A DNA stretch of 64,000 bases from JAHECQ01 sp963775125 (GTDB lineage: Bacteria; Actinomycetota; Acidimicrobiia; Acidimicrobiales; SZUA-35): NCBI GenBank assembly GCA_963775125.1, contig CAVZHQ010000002.1, positions 620,001 through 684,000 of the forward strand. Reading direction: 5' to 3'. Of this stretch, positions 8,111 through 16,862 are shown piece by piece (the stretch's first letter is position 1; each line of letters begins with the position of its first letter). The notes below the pieces were generated by a model. It saw only the letters and a list, made by a program, of their open reading frames with translations. It ran no database searches and was not told where the DNA came from. The translations under genes and the position numbers were made by a program.

Positions 8111-9298
8111 CTACTTGAGGATCTTGGTCACACGACCAGCACCAACCGTACGACCACCCTCACGAATAGCAAACCGCAAACCCTCATCCATCGCAATCGG
8201 ATTGATCAACTCAACCGTCATCTCCGTATTATCCCCCGGCATACACATCTCCGTACCCTCCGGCAACGTCACCGTCCCCGTCACATCCGTCGTACGGAAA
8301 TAGAACTGCGGACGATAATTCCCGAAGAACGGCTTATGACGACCACCCTCCTCCTTCGTCAACACATACACCTGCGCCTCAAACGACGTATGCGGCGTAA
8401 TCGAACCCGGCTTCGCCAACACCTGACCCCGCTGCACCTCATCCTTCTCAATACCACGAAGAAGCGCACCAATATTGTCCCCCGCCTGCCCCGAATCCAA
8501 CAACTTCCGGAACATCTCAACACCCGTACACGTCGTCGTCTTCGTCGCCCGAATACCAACGATCTCCAACGAATCGCCCACATTCACCACACCCTGCTCA
8601 ACCTTACCGGTCACCACAGTCCCACGACCCGTAATCGAAAACACATCCTCAATCGGCATCAAGAACGGCTTATCCAAATCACGCAACGGCTCCGGGATGT
8701 ACTCATCCACCGCCGTCATCAACTCCATGATCTTGTCCCCAGCAGCCTCATCACCCTCCAACGCCTTCAACGCCGAAACATGCACCACCGGACAATCATC
8801 ACCCGGAAACTCGTACTCCGAAAGAAGCTCACGAGCCTCCAACTCCACCAACTCCAACAACTCCTCATCATCAACCATGTCCGCCTTATTCAAAGCAACC
8901 ACGATCGCAGGAACACCAACCTGACGAGCCAACAACACATGCTCACGAGTCTGCGGCATCGGACCATCAGCAGCCGAAACCACCAAAATCGCCCCATCAA
9001 CCTGCGCAGCACCCGTAATCATATTCTTGATGTAATCCGCATGCCCCGGCATATCAACATGCGCATAATGCCGCGCCGCAGTCTCATACTCCACATGCGC
9101 CACATTGATCGTGATCCCACGCTCACGCTCCTCAGGAGCCTTATCAATCATGTCAAACGCCGTCGCCGAATTACCAGCAACACGATCCGACAACACCTTC
9201 GTAATCGCCGCAGTCAACGTCGTCTTCCCATGATCAATATGACCCATCGTCCCCACATTCACATGAGGCTTATTCCGCTCAAACTTTGCTTTACCCAT
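8111..9298 (-). CDS. tuf: Elongation factor Tu (copy 1, str operon)
   Basis: EF-Tu delivers aminoacyl-tRNA to the ribosome as a GTP complex. The start chosen is the ATG at 9298 (MGKAKFERNKPHVNVGTMGH), giving 395 residues. GTPase motifs: G1 GHIDHGKT (19-26), then DMPGHADY and NKADM. The coding sequence is about 99% identical to the second copy at 31729-32916; only two residues differ by eye (Phe/Tyr in SEYEF/YPGDD and Leu/Ile in the last three residues). Codon use is strikingly different from all neighbours: almost every codon ends in G or T, whereas rpsJ and fusA prefer C. Confidence 0.98.
   Translation of the reverse strand: MGKAKFERNKPHVNVGTMGHIDHGKTTLTAAITKVLSDRVAGNSATAFDMIDKAPEERERGITINVAHVEYETAARHYAHVDMPGHADYIKNMITGAAQVDGAILVVSAADGPMPQTREHVLLARQVGVPAIVVALNKADMVDDEELLELVELEARELLSEYEFPGDDCPVVHVSALKALEGDEAAGDKIMELMTAVDEYIPEPLRDLDKPFLMPIEDVFSITGRGTVVTGKVEQGVVNVGDSLEIVGIRATKTTTCTGVEMFRKLLDSGQAGDNIGALLRGIEKDEVQRGQVLAKPGSITPHTSFEAQVYVLTKEEGGRHKPFFGNYRPQFYFRTTDVTGTVTLPEGTEMCMPGDNTEMTVELINPIAMDEGLRFAIREGGRTVGAGRVTKILK
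8111..9298. repeat. Direct repeat, tuf copy 1 (pairs with 31729-32916)
   Basis: This 1188-bp segment and 31729-32916 have the same orientation and differ at about nine bases by eye. Similarity stops sharply at the stop codon and within a few bases of the ATG on the other side, so the repeat is the coding sequence only. This is what gene conversion between tuf paralogues produces. Confidence 0.95.
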
Positions 9299-9329
9299 TT
9301 GGGGCTCGTTTCCTTTCAGATGCTTGGGG

Positions 9330-11417
9330 TCACTCGCCCCGGACTCGCTTGATGATTTCTTCCTGAACATTGCCAGGTGTCTGCTGGTAGCTGTCGAACT
9401 GCATGGTGTAGCTGGCGCGACCCTGGGTCTTCGACCGCAGGTCATTCACGTACCCGAACATTTCCGACAGCGGAACTTCGGCCGTAACCACCTTGTTGGT
9501 GCCACGGGCTTCCATCTGGCCAACTCGTCCCCGTCGGGAGTTGAGGTCGCCGATCACGTCACCCATGTAGTCCTCAGGGGTAACGACTTCCACCGACATG
9601 ATGGGCTCGAGCAGAACGGGCTTGGCCTTGGCCGCCGCCTGCTTGTACGCCATGGTGCCGGCGATCTTGAAGGCCATTTCGGACGAGTCGACGTCGTGAT
9701 ACTTGCCGTCCTTGAGGGTGACCCGAATGTCAACGGTCGGGAAGCCGGCCAGCACGCCGCTGGTCATGGCGTCACGAATGCCGGCGTCGACCGATGGGAT
9801 GTACTCCCGCGGGATACGGCCGCCGGTGATGCCATCGACGAACTCGTAGCCGCCACCGGGTCCGGTGGTCTCGAGGTCGATGGTGACCTCGGCGTACTGT
9901 CCGGTACCGCCGGTCTGCTTCTTGTGGGTGTAGGTGTTGCCGGTGACGACACCGGTGACGGTCTCGCGGTACGCAACCTGGGGCTTGCCCACGGTGGCGT
10001 CGACCTTGAACTCGCGGAACATGCGATCGACGAGAACCTCGAGGTGGAGTTCGCCCATACCGGCGATGATCGTCTGACCGGTTTCCTCGTCGGTGCGGAC
10101 GCTGAAGGTCGGGTCCTCTTCGGAGAGGGACATGAGCGCCTTCGACATCTTCTCCTGGTCGGCCTTGGTCTTGGGTTCGACCGCGACGTGGATCACCGGA
10201 TCCGGGAAGTCGAGGTTCTCCAGGATGATGGCGTTGGTCGGGTCGGTGAGCGTGTCCCCGGTCCGGACGTTCTTGACGCCGATGGCGGCCATGATGTCGC
10301 CGGTCACGGCGACATCGCGGTCTTCCTGCTTGTTGGCGTGCATCTCGAGGAGGCGACCCATGCGCTCCTTGGAGCCGGTGCGGGTGTTCATCACCTGCGT
10401 GCCCTTCTCGAGGCTGCCCGAGTACACCCGGAAGTAGGTGAGCTTGCCGACGTTCGGCGCCGTCATGATCTTGAACGCCAATGCGGCGAAGGGCTCGTCG
10501 TCGCTGGGCTTGCGCTCCAGCGGGGCGCCGCCCTTGAGGGCCTCGCCGGTCACCGGCGGAAGGTCGAGCGGCGACGGGAGATAGTCGACCACGGCGTCGA
10601 GCAGAGGCTGGACGCCCTTGTTCTTGAAGGCCGAGCCACAGAGAATCGGGACGAGTTCACCCGAGACCGTCGCGGCCCGGATACCGGCCTTGAGTTCGGC
10701 CTCGCTGAGTTCCTCGTTCTCGAGGTAGGACTCCATGAGGGCCTCGGACGTCGAGGCGACGGCTTCGACGAGCTGGGCGCGGTACTCGTCGGCCAGGTCC
10801 TGGAGATCGGCAGGGATGTCAACCTCGTCCCAGGTGGCTCCGAGGTCCTCGGAGCTCCAGATGAGGGCCTTCATCCGCACCAGGTCGACCACGCCGGCGA
10901 AGGCCGATTCCGTGCCGATGGGCAGCTGGAGAACCAGCGTGTTCGGGGTGAGGCGTTCCTTGATGGTGCCGAGCACGAAGAAGAAGTCGGCACCCATGCG
11001 ATCGAGCTTGTTGATGAAGCACATGCGGGGCACGTTGTACTTGTCGGCCTGACGCCACACCGTCTCGGACTGAGGCTCGACCCCGGCGACACCGTCGAAG
11101 ACGCAGACCGCTCCGTCGAGCACACGCAGCGAACGCTCGACCTCGACGGTGAAGTCGACGTGGCCCGGGGTGTCGATGATGTTGATGCGGTGGTCGTTCC
11201 AGAAACAGGTGGTGGCAGCGGAGGTGATCGTGATGCCGCGCTCTTGCTCCTGCTCCATCCAGTCCATCGTTGCGCCGCCGTCGTGGACTTCACCGATCTT
11301 GTAGTTCTTGCCGGTGTAGTAGAGGACGCGCTCGGTGGTCGTGGTCTTGCCGGCATCGATGTGGGCCATGATGCCGATGTTGCGGTAACGATCGAGGGGG
11401 GTGATTCGGGCAGACAT
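9330..11417 (-). CDS. fusA: Elongation factor G
   Basis: EF-G is the GTPase that drives tRNA-mRNA translocation. The 695 residues are the standard length. The sequence opens MSARITPLDRYRNIGIMAHI with G1 AHIDAGKTTTTERVLYYTG, then G2 region EQERGITITSAATT, DTPGHVDFT and NKLDRMGA. Domain IV carries GGRIPREYIPSVDAGI. It lies 31 bp before tuf copy 1 and 118 bp after rpsG. Codon use is the ordinary C-ending type of the window, which highlights the oddness of tuf. Confidence 0.98.
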   Translation of the reverse strand: MSARITPLDRYRNIGIMAHIDAGKTTTTERVLYYTGKNYKIGEVHDGGATMDWMEQEQERGITITSAATTCFWNDHRINIIDTPGHVDFTVEVERSLRVLDGAVCVFDGVAGVEPQSETVWRQADKYNVPRMCFINKLDRMGADFFFVLGTIKERLTPNTLVLQLPIGTESAFAGVVDLVRMKALIWSSEDLGATWDEVDIPADLQDLADEYRAQLVEAVASTSEALMESYLENEELSEAELKAGIRAATVSGELVPILCGSAFKNKGVQPLLDAVVDYLPSPLDLPPVTGEALKGGAPLERKPSDDEPFAALAFKIMTAPNVGKLTYFRVYSGSLEKGTQVMNTRTGSKERMGRLLEMHANKQEDRDVAVTGDIMAAIGVKNVRTGDTLTDPTNAIILENLDFPDPVIHVAVEPKTKADQEKMSKALMSLSEEDPTFSVRTDEETGQTIIAGMGELHLEVLVDRMFREFKVDATVGKPQVAYRETVTGVVTGNTYTHKKQTGGTGQYAEVTIDLETTGPGGGYEFVDGITGGRIPREYIPSVDAGIRDAMTSGVLAGFPTVDIRVTLKDGKYHDVDSSEMAFKIAGTMAYKQAAAKAKPVLLEPIMSVEVVTPEDYMGDVIGDLNSRRGRVGQMEARGTNKVVTAEVPLSEMFGYVNDLRSKTQGRASYTMQFDSYQQTPGNVQEEIIKRVRGE

Positions 11418-11478
11418 GATCAGGGCCTCTGGTAGCTGACGAGCGTAGGTGGAAGCGGAAAAGGGTCACAGGGTGCAC

Positions 11479-11499
11479 GAGCGACCCATTGGGTCGCTC
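11479..11499 (-). promoter_or_regulatory. Hairpin between rpsG and fusA
   Basis: A perfect 9-bp stem (GAGCGACCC at 11479-11487, GGGTCGCTC at 11491-11499) has a 3-base loop in the 118-bp gap between rpsG and fusA. No T-run follows, so it is more likely an mRNA-processing or partial-attenuation element than a full terminator. Its role is unknown. Confidence 0.5.
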
Positions 11500-11535
11500 G
11501 GACGCTGCATCATGGAAAGGAGATGGTTTGTCCGA

Positions 11536-12006
11536 CTACCAGCGGTAGTGGGCGAAGGCCTTGTTCGACTCGGCCATCTTGTGAAGGTCTTCACGTCGCT
11601 TGGCCGAGGCGCCGATGCCGTTGGAGGCGTCGAGGATCTCATTGGCCAATCGCTCGGCCATCGTGCGTTCGCGGCGGTCGCGGGAGTAACCGACGACCCA
11701 GCGGATGGCCAAGGTGGTGGCCCGACGGGGACGAACCTCGACCGGCACCTGATAGGTGGCGCCGCCGACCCGGCGCGAGCGGACCTCGAGCTGCGGTTTG
11801 ACGTTGTCGATGGCCCGCTTCAACGTGGCGACGGGATCGCCGCCGGTCTTCTCACCCACGACGTCGAGCGCGGTGTACACGATGTTCTCGGCCGTGGTCT
11901 TCTTGCCGTCCAACAACACCTTGTTGATGATCTGGGTGACGAGCACCGAGCCGTGAACCGGGTCGGGCTGAAGGTCGCGGCGGGGAGCAGCACCCTTACG
12001 AGGCAT
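11536..12006 (-). CDS. rpsG: 30S ribosomal protein S7
   Basis: S7 (uS7) organises the 3' major domain of 16S rRNA. The 156 residues begin MPRKGAAPRRDLQPDPVHGS and show the signature DPVHGSVLVTQIINKVLLDG, then KPQLEVRSRRVGGATYQVPV and RWVVGYSRDR. It starts one base after the rpsL stop, so translation is coupled. The length is normal. Confidence 0.98.
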   Translation of the reverse strand: MPRKGAAPRRDLQPDPVHGSVLVTQIINKVLLDGKKTTAENIVYTALDVVGEKTGGDPVATLKRAIDNVKPQLEVRSRRVGGATYQVPVEVRPRRATTLAIRWVVGYSRDRRERTMAERLANEILDASNGIGASAKRREDLHKMAESNKAFAHYRW

Positions 12007-12007
12007 A

Positions 12008-12379
12008 TCAGTTGTCCTTCTTCACGCCGTAGCGGCTACGGGCCTGCTTGCGGTCACGGACGCCCGAGGTGTCGAGCGTGCCCCGGACCACCTTGTAACG
12101 AACACCGGGAAGATCCTTCACACGCCCGCCGCGCACCAACACGATGCTGTGCTCTTGAAGGTTGTGACCTTCTCCGGGGATGTAGGCAGTCACCTCGACC
12201 CCGCTGGTCAGACGAACGCGGGCCACCTTGCGCAAGGCAGAGTTGGGCTTCTTCGGAGTGGCGGTGTACACGCGAGTGCAGACACCGCGACGCTGGGGCG
12301 AGCCGACCAGGGCGGGCGTCTTGCCCTTCTTGGCTTTGGACTGGCGGCCCTTGCGGACCAACTGGTTGATGGTGGGCAC
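12008..12379 (-). CDS. rpsL: 30S ribosomal protein S12 (GTG start)
   Basis: S12 (uS12) is at the decoding centre. The start is the GTG at 12379 (VPTINQLVRKG), with an AGAGG ribosome-binding site 7 bases upstream; this gives the standard 123 residues. The two lysines where streptomycin-resistance changes arise (in TPKKPNSALRKVAR and GRVKDLPGVRY) are wild-type. It is the first gene of the str operon. The open frame continues upstream to 12793 but that part is not S12. Confidence 0.98.
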   Translation of the reverse strand: MPTINQLVRKGRQSKAKKGKTPALVGSPQRRGVCTRVYTATPKKPNSALRKVARVRLTSGVEVTAYIPGEGHNLQEHSIVLVRGGRVKDLPGVRYKVVRGTLDTSGVRDRKQARSRYGVKKDN

Positions 12380-12510
12380 AGAAGACCTCTGGACGTTCCG
12401 AGGGGACCCTCGGGTTTCGATGAACCGGGCGCCGACCGAGACGGTCAGCAACCGTGACGGGCGACGACGCGCGGGCAGGCGGACGACGTCGGCCAAACGG
12501 CCGACCCTCA

Positions 12511-12539
12511 AGGCTACGGGTGCCGTGCGTCTATCACAA
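12511..12539 (-). promoter_or_regulatory. Probable promoter of the str operon (rpsL)
   Basis: On the minus strand TTGTGA (12534-12539) and TAGCCT (12511-12516) are separated by 17 bases. Transcription would start near 12504, giving a leader of about 125 nt. That leader begins with a perfect stem GTCGGCC/GGCCGAC (12488-12494 with 12499-12505). This is the only good match in the 284-bp gap between rpsL and the divergent gene. Confidence 0.55.
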
Positions 12540-12541
12540 CG

Positions 12542-12568
12542 CAGGCTGCAGGGGTTCCATGCAGCCTG
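12542..12568. promoter_or_regulatory. Inverted repeat upstream of the rpsL promoter
   Basis: A perfect 9-bp inverted repeat (CAGGCTGCA at 12542-12550, TGCAGCCTG at 12560-12568) lies just upstream of the -35 of the rpsL promoter in the divergent intergenic region. It could be a protein-binding site or a hairpin. Nothing else is recognised between here and 12650. Confidence 0.35.
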
Positions 12569-12663
12569 GGAATTGTGGCCGCGATGACTCATGCCGTCGC
12601 CGAGCTCCGTCCGACCCTCACCCCGTTCGCTGTCGAACCAAGCAACGAGGGAGTAGACCCAAC

Positions 12664-14673
12664 ATGCGTACCCGAAACCAGAAACACCTACCAATGGGCA
12701 GTCAGCGCGGTTACCGCCTGTCCAAGGCTCGAGCCCTGGCCGGCATCGGCCTCGGCGCTCTGAGCGTCTTGACCCTTCCGGCGGTCCCGGCATTCGCCGG
12801 CCAGAGTAACCACGACGAACCGATCGTCATCATCAACCCCGCCGGCGGCGTCGCCACCAACGGAACCGATGGTCTGCGTATGGTCGTCAATTCCAATGGC
12901 GAGTACGCCGAGGCCTACGTTCCAGGCCAGGATCAGCTGTATTATCGCAATACCTATCAGTACTGCTGCGGGGCAGCAGCTCCAATGCTGAACATCGGGG
13001 GAACGCTGTACGGCGAGGCCGGCCCGGCTTACGGGTCGAACTCCTGGACCACTCTCGAGGTCACGAGCACTTCGGGATCGGCCTCGGATCCCGAGTCGGG
13101 TCTGGGGAGCGGCGGCTCGGTGATCCGCTACACGGCGGTAAAGAACGAACTGACGTACATCGTCGAGCGAACGGTCGACTATCGCCACCCGAACAACTTC
13201 GTGACCGACTCCTACGAGTTCGTCATTCCCGATGGCAACACCGAGACGGTGAAGTTCTACCTCGGTGGGGATGCCGCGCCGGGCTCGAGTGACGCCGGCT
13301 CCGGTGTGATGCTCACCTCGCCTGTCCGCACCGTCTACTCCGTCAATCCCAGTTCCGACATCCAGCTGGGATACGGCGAGGTGCCCGGCGATGAACCATT
13401 CGACGGCGCTCTGGCCATCTCGTTCTACGATCCGTATGACGACGTGGCGGCCGGCGCCGACATTGGTTTCGCGTCCGATCCTGGGGTGCACGACGCCGGC
13501 ATCATGATCCAGTGGACGCTGGGTTCTACCCCGGGGACCTACGATCGGTCGCTGCGTCAGTATGTCGGCGCCCGGGGTGCGGCGCTCTATGCATCCTTCA
13601 CCGACCAGGAAGTCGTTCGTGGCGAAGGCACCGACCTCGTCCTCGAGCTGCTGAACACCGGAACCAACGAGGTGACCGGTGCGGGCTTCGAAGTCGTCCT
13701 GCCGGCCGGCATGAGCGTCGATGACGGACCGACCGCCAACACCTGCGGAGGCACGGCCACCGTCACGCCGGGTTCCGTCATCCTCACCGGTGGCACCGTC
13801 GCCGGCGCCGAGAACTGCACCGTGACCGTTCCGGTCGTCACCTCCGCTGCGGGCGAGTATGTCCTCAACGCCGAGTCGGTCGCCACGATCGAGGGACTGG
13901 AGAACGCCATCGGCGCCACGGTGCTCACCGCAGTGGAGCCCGACGGCCCGGTTGATCCTCCTGCCTCCTCCAACGGTGCCTGCCCCGGCGGCACCGGTGG
14001 CGTCGCCGTGAACGATCAGATCTCCCGCGTCTACGGCGCCGTGCTCGGCCGTCAGCCCGATGCCTCGGGTCGGCTCTTCTGGGCCCAGGCCCGAGCCCAT
14101 GGCATGAGCGCTGACGCCATGGTCCGAGCGTTCCTTGCTTCACCCGAACGGGTGCTCCGCATGAGCGAGACCAACAATGCCGCCTTCCTCGAGACGCTCT
14201 ACCAGGACGTGCTCGGTCGATCGGCGGATGCGGCCGGGCTCGCCTACTGGACCCAGCGCCTCAACGGTGGCCTCAGCCGGGAAGGCGTCGTGTTGCTGTT
14301 CGCCGACTCCCCCGAGAACGTGGCCCGCACCGAGACCACGAGCCCGCTGACCGACAGCGAAGCGCTGGCTTGCCGCCTCTATCAGACCATCCTCGGCCGC
14401 GAGGGCGAAACCACGGGCATCGCCCATTGGTCGAATCTGCTCGACCGCGGCATCTCCCCCACCTCGGTGGCAGCCCGCATGATGACGCTCCCAGAGGCAC
14501 AGCCGCTGGCCGCAATGACCGACCGAGATTTCATCGATCGGCTGTACCAGAATGCCCTGGGTCGTTCGGCTGATGCCGACGGCATGACCTATTGGCTGGC
14601 ACAGACCACAGCCCGTGGCCGATCGGCGATCGCCGCCTTCCTGGCCAATGAGATCGAGGCCATTACCGTCTGA
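12664..14673 (+). CDS. Secreted protein with four DUF4214 repeats
   Basis: This is an exported protein of unknown function, 669 residues from the ATG at 12664, which has an AGGGAG ribosome-binding site. Residues 1-45 are a signal peptide: a positively charged start, the hydrophobic ALAGIGLGALSVLTLPAVPA and a likely cleavage after AFA. The middle (about 50-320) is Gly/Asp-rich with no family recognised. About 320-410 resembles a DUF11-like beta domain (LVLELLNTGTNEVTGAGFEV). The C-terminus has four DUF4214-type repeats starting near residues 455, 511, 571 and 626, each with LY/VY-x3-LGR then an FW/YW/HW pair. DUF4214 repeats occur in surface-layer and exported actinobacterial proteins. It stands alone on the plus strand. 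Confidence 0.85.
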   Translation: MRTRNQKHLPMGSQRGYRLSKARALAGIGLGALSVLTLPAVPAFAGQSNHDEPIVIINPAGGVATNGTDGLRMVVNSNGEYAEAYVPGQDQLYYRNTYQYCCGAAAPMLNIGGTLYGEAGPAYGSNSWTTLEVTSTSGSASDPESGLGSGGSVIRYTAVKNELTYIVERTVDYRHPNNFVTDSYEFVIPDGNTETVKFYLGGDAAPGSSDAGSGVMLTSPVRTVYSVNPSSDIQLGYGEVPGDEPFDGALAISFYDPYDDVAAGADIGFASDPGVHDAGIMIQWTLGSTPGTYDRSLRQYVGARGAALYASFTDQEVVRGEGTDLVLELLNTGTNEVTGAGFEVVLPAGMSVDDGPTANTCGGTATVTPGSVILTGGTVAGAENCTVTVPVVTSAAGEYVLNAESVATIEGLENAIGATVLTAVEPDGPVDPPASSNGACPGGTGGVAVNDQISRVYGAVLGRQPDASGRLFWAQARAHGMSADAMVRAFLASPERVLRMSETNNAAFLETLYQDVLGRSADAAGLAYWTQRLNGGLSREGVVLLFADSPENVARTETTSPLTDSEALACRLYQTILGREGETTGIAHWSNLLDRGISPTSVAARMMTLPEAQPLAAMTDRDFIDRLYQNALGRSADADGMTYWLAQTTARGRSAIAAFLANEIEAITV

Positions 14674-14689
14674 CGGTTCCCCAACGGTC

Positions 14690-14732
14690 GAAGCCCGGGT
14701 GGCACCAGCGCTTGCTGGTCCACCCGGGCTTC
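14690..14732. terminator. Bidirectional terminator between convergent genes
   Basis: A long hairpin pairs 14690-14702 (GAAGCCCGGGTGG) with 14720-14732, and inside it ACCAGC (14704-14709) with GCTGGT (14714-14719). It starts 17 bp after the stop of the DUF4214 protein and ends 7 bp before the stop of the convergent VWA gene, so it can serve both. No long T-run is present on either side. Confidence 0.65.
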
Positions 14733-14738
14733 GTCGCG

Positions 14739-15896
14739 TCAGCGGTTGTCGCCCGAAAGGATCGCGGCCAACTGCTCGATCGATTGATAGGTGTTGCCGG
14801 ACACGAAATCGTCCACGTGCGGCAACGCCGCCGCCATTCCGGCGGCCAGCGGCGCGTACCCGGGTGATGCCTTCAGCGGATTGACCCAAATGAGACGATG
14901 CGTGACCCGGTGCAGACGCTGCATCTGTTCGCCGAGGAGTGCTGCATCACCTCGATCCCATCCATCGGACAAGATCACGACCACCGCTCCTCGGGCCAGC
15001 CCGCGCACTCCCCATTCGTCATTGAACCGAGCCATTGCCTCGCCCAGACGAGTACCGCCGGCCCAGTCCTGGACTTCGGGTGTTGCTGCGGCGAGCGCAG
15101 CATCGGGATCGCGGTTGTTGAGCTGGCGAGTCAGACGCGTGAGCCGGGTGCCGATGGTGAACACCTCGACCCGGCCGCGAGCAACGACTGCTGCGTGGAC
15201 GAATCGGATCAGCGCGCGGGCATAGCTCTCCATCGAACCCGAGACATCGAGGATCATGATGAGCCGACGTGGACGCGATGCGGGATCGGTGTGCGCCCAG
15301 CGGAGCGGTTCACCCTGATGACGCAACGCCCACCTCACCGTCCGGCCGAGATCGGGCCGTTGCCCCCGACGTTTGGTCGGAACTTGTCGGCGACTGAGAC
15401 GGCGGAAGGTGGTGAACCGGAGCTTGGTCATCATCCGTGTCAGCTCCGCCAGTTCCTCATCGGAGCATTCGGAGAAGTCCTTGCTCGTGAGGATCTCCAC
15501 CCGGCTGAACCGGACAGCTTCGATGTCATCGGATGCGTCGTCGTCCGATGCTTCGGTGTCGTCGACGGCATCGTCGTCAGCGTCGAGCACCAGGGTGGTT
15601 GGGGTGGCCGGTGTCTCGACCCGCATCAACTCGACGGGGCGACGTTCCCAGAACGTCCGGAACGCGTGGTCGTACACGGGAATGTCCTCAGGGTGGTGGA
15701 GCAACGTTGCCCGACCCGCCCAGTAGACCGAGTCCCTGTCGGTCACCCCGACCGCACCGAGGGCCAACGTGAAGTTGATGGTGGAGCTGGCCGGGACCTT
15801 GAGGCCCAGTCGGCGCAGCACGCGAACGAACCCGACAGCAATGCGGTCGCCGGCAGTTGCGGCTACGTCGTCGGTCGCGGGCTCTCGTTCGAGCAC
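14739..15896 (-). CDS. CoxE-like VWA domain protein
   Basis: CoxE-type proteins work with the CoxD AAA ATPase in maturation or insertion of the metal cofactor of molybdenum CO-dehydrogenase-like enzymes. The 385-residue product has the VWA MIDAS motif DVSGSM starting at about D217 and the downstream ILSDGWDRG block, and it matches the CoxE/DUF58-like layout. An acidic linker (DDDAVDDTEASDDDASDDIE, about residues 105-125) separates an N-terminal helical region from the VWA domain. It lies 6 bp after the ATPase gene, so the two are one unit. Confidence 0.85.
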   Translation of the reverse strand: MLEREPATDDVAATAGDRIAVGFVRVLRRLGLKVPASSTINFTLALGAVGVTDRDSVYWAGRATLLHHPEDIPVYDHAFRTFWERRPVELMRVETPATPTTLVLDADDDAVDDTEASDDDASDDIEAVRFSRVEILTSKDFSECSDEELAELTRMMTKLRFTTFRRLSRRQVPTKRRGQRPDLGRTVRWALRHQGEPLRWAHTDPASRPRRLIMILDVSGSMESYARALIRFVHAAVVARGRVEVFTIGTRLTRLTRQLNNRDPDAALAAATPEVQDWAGGTRLGEAMARFNDEWGVRGLARGAVVVILSDGWDRGDAALLGEQMQRLHRVTHRLIWVNPLKASPGYAPLAAGMAAALPHVDDFVSGNTYQSIEQLAAILSGDNR

Positions 15897-15902
15897 GGCC
15901 GG

Positions 15903-16847
15903 TCAGGTGCTGCTGCGGCTGGTGGCCGACGCGATGAGTTCGTCGAGCCCGCGGGCCGCAACCTTCTGTTGATCCTCGCGATACTTGAGCACCGTTCCGA
16001 GCGTGTCGGCCACCGAGGCTTCGGACAGCTCGGTCTGACCCAGCGCACTGAGGGATAGTGCCCAGTCGATGGTCTCGGCAACGCCAGGGGGCTTGTAGAG
16101 GCCGAGTTCTCGCAGCGCCTCGGTCGCGGCCGCTACCTGGCGGGCCAGGTGTTCACCAACCATGGGGGCGCGCAGCTGGACGATCTTCACCTCTCGCTCG
16201 AAGTTGGGGTGCTCAACCCAGTGATACAGCGCCCGTCGTTTCAGGGCGTCGTGCACATCCCGCGTGCGGTTGGACGTGAGGATGACCAAAGGGGGATCGA
16301 CCGCGGTCACGGTTCCGTACTCGGGAATGGTGACGGTGTAGTCCGAGAGTGCCTCGAGCAGAAAGGCCTCGAACTCGTCGTCGGCGCGGTCGACCTCGTC
16401 GATCAGCAGCACCGGCGGAACGGCGTCGCCGGAGTCGAGCGCCTGGAGTAGCGGGCGCCTGACGAGGAACCGATCGCTGTAGAGCTCGGCCTCGAGCCGA
16501 TCGGCGTCCTCGACCTTTCCTGTCGCCTCGGCGGTCCGGAGGTGCAGCAACTGTCGGGCGTAGTCCCATTCGTAGAGGGCCTGGCTGGCATCGATGCCTT
16601 CGTAACACTGGAGACGGATGAAGGTGCTGCCCAACCAACGGCTGAGGACCTTGGCCACCTCGGTCTTGCCGACGCCGGCCTCGCCTTCGAGAAAGAGCGG
16701 TCGACGGAGGGTGATGGCCAGGAAGATCGAGGTCGCCAGACCACGGTCGGCCAGATAGCCATTGGCCTCCAGCGCTGCTTCGACATCTTCGACGGTATGC
16801 GCCCCACCCAGTGGGGGCCGTGTCTGCAAGTTCGAGGTCACGGCCAC
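15903..16847 (-). CDS. MoxR/CoxD-type AAA+ ATPase
   Basis: This is a MoxR-family AAA+ ATPase of the CoxD type, thought to act as a chaperone for metalloenzyme maturation together with a VWA partner. Of its 314 residues, Walker A is GEAGVGKT (55-62), Walker B is VLLIDEVDRADDEFE, and sensor 1 is VILTSNRTRDVHDALKRR. It lies 15 bp after the CO-dehydrogenase-like large subunit and 6 bp before the VWA gene. The gene order large subunit, ATPase, VWA supports one pathway. Confidence 0.88.
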   Translation of the reverse strand: MAVTSNLQTRPPLGGAHTVEDVEAALEANGYLADRGLATSIFLAITLRRPLFLEGEAGVGKTEVAKVLSRWLGSTFIRLQCYEGIDASQALYEWDYARQLLHLRTAEATGKVEDADRLEAELYSDRFLVRRPLLQALDSGDAVPPVLLIDEVDRADDEFEAFLLEALSDYTVTIPEYGTVTAVDPPLVILTSNRTRDVHDALKRRALYHWVEHPNFEREVKIVQLRAPMVGEHLARQVAAATEALRELGLYKPPGVAETIDWALSLSALGQTELSEASVADTLGTVLKYREDQQKVAARGLDELIASATSRSST

Positions 16848-16862
16848 CGAGGGTACCGGGCG

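Noticed and set aside
8063..9352. 429-codon open frame on the plus strand opposite tuf copy 1
   Set aside because: It is the exact antisense frame of tuf. Because tuf codons end almost always in G or T, antisense codons begin with C or A and cannot be stops; the translation is Arg/His/Thr/Leu-rich nonsense.
9324..11435. 703-codon plus-strand open frame opposite fusA
   Set aside because: Antisense shadow; fusA fills the same interval with all EF-G motifs.
12688..14100. 470-codon minus-strand open frame opposite the DUF4214 protein
   Set aside because: Repetitive Gly/Asp/Arg composition typical of a GC-rich antisense frame; the plus strand has a signal peptide, repeats and a ribosome-binding site.
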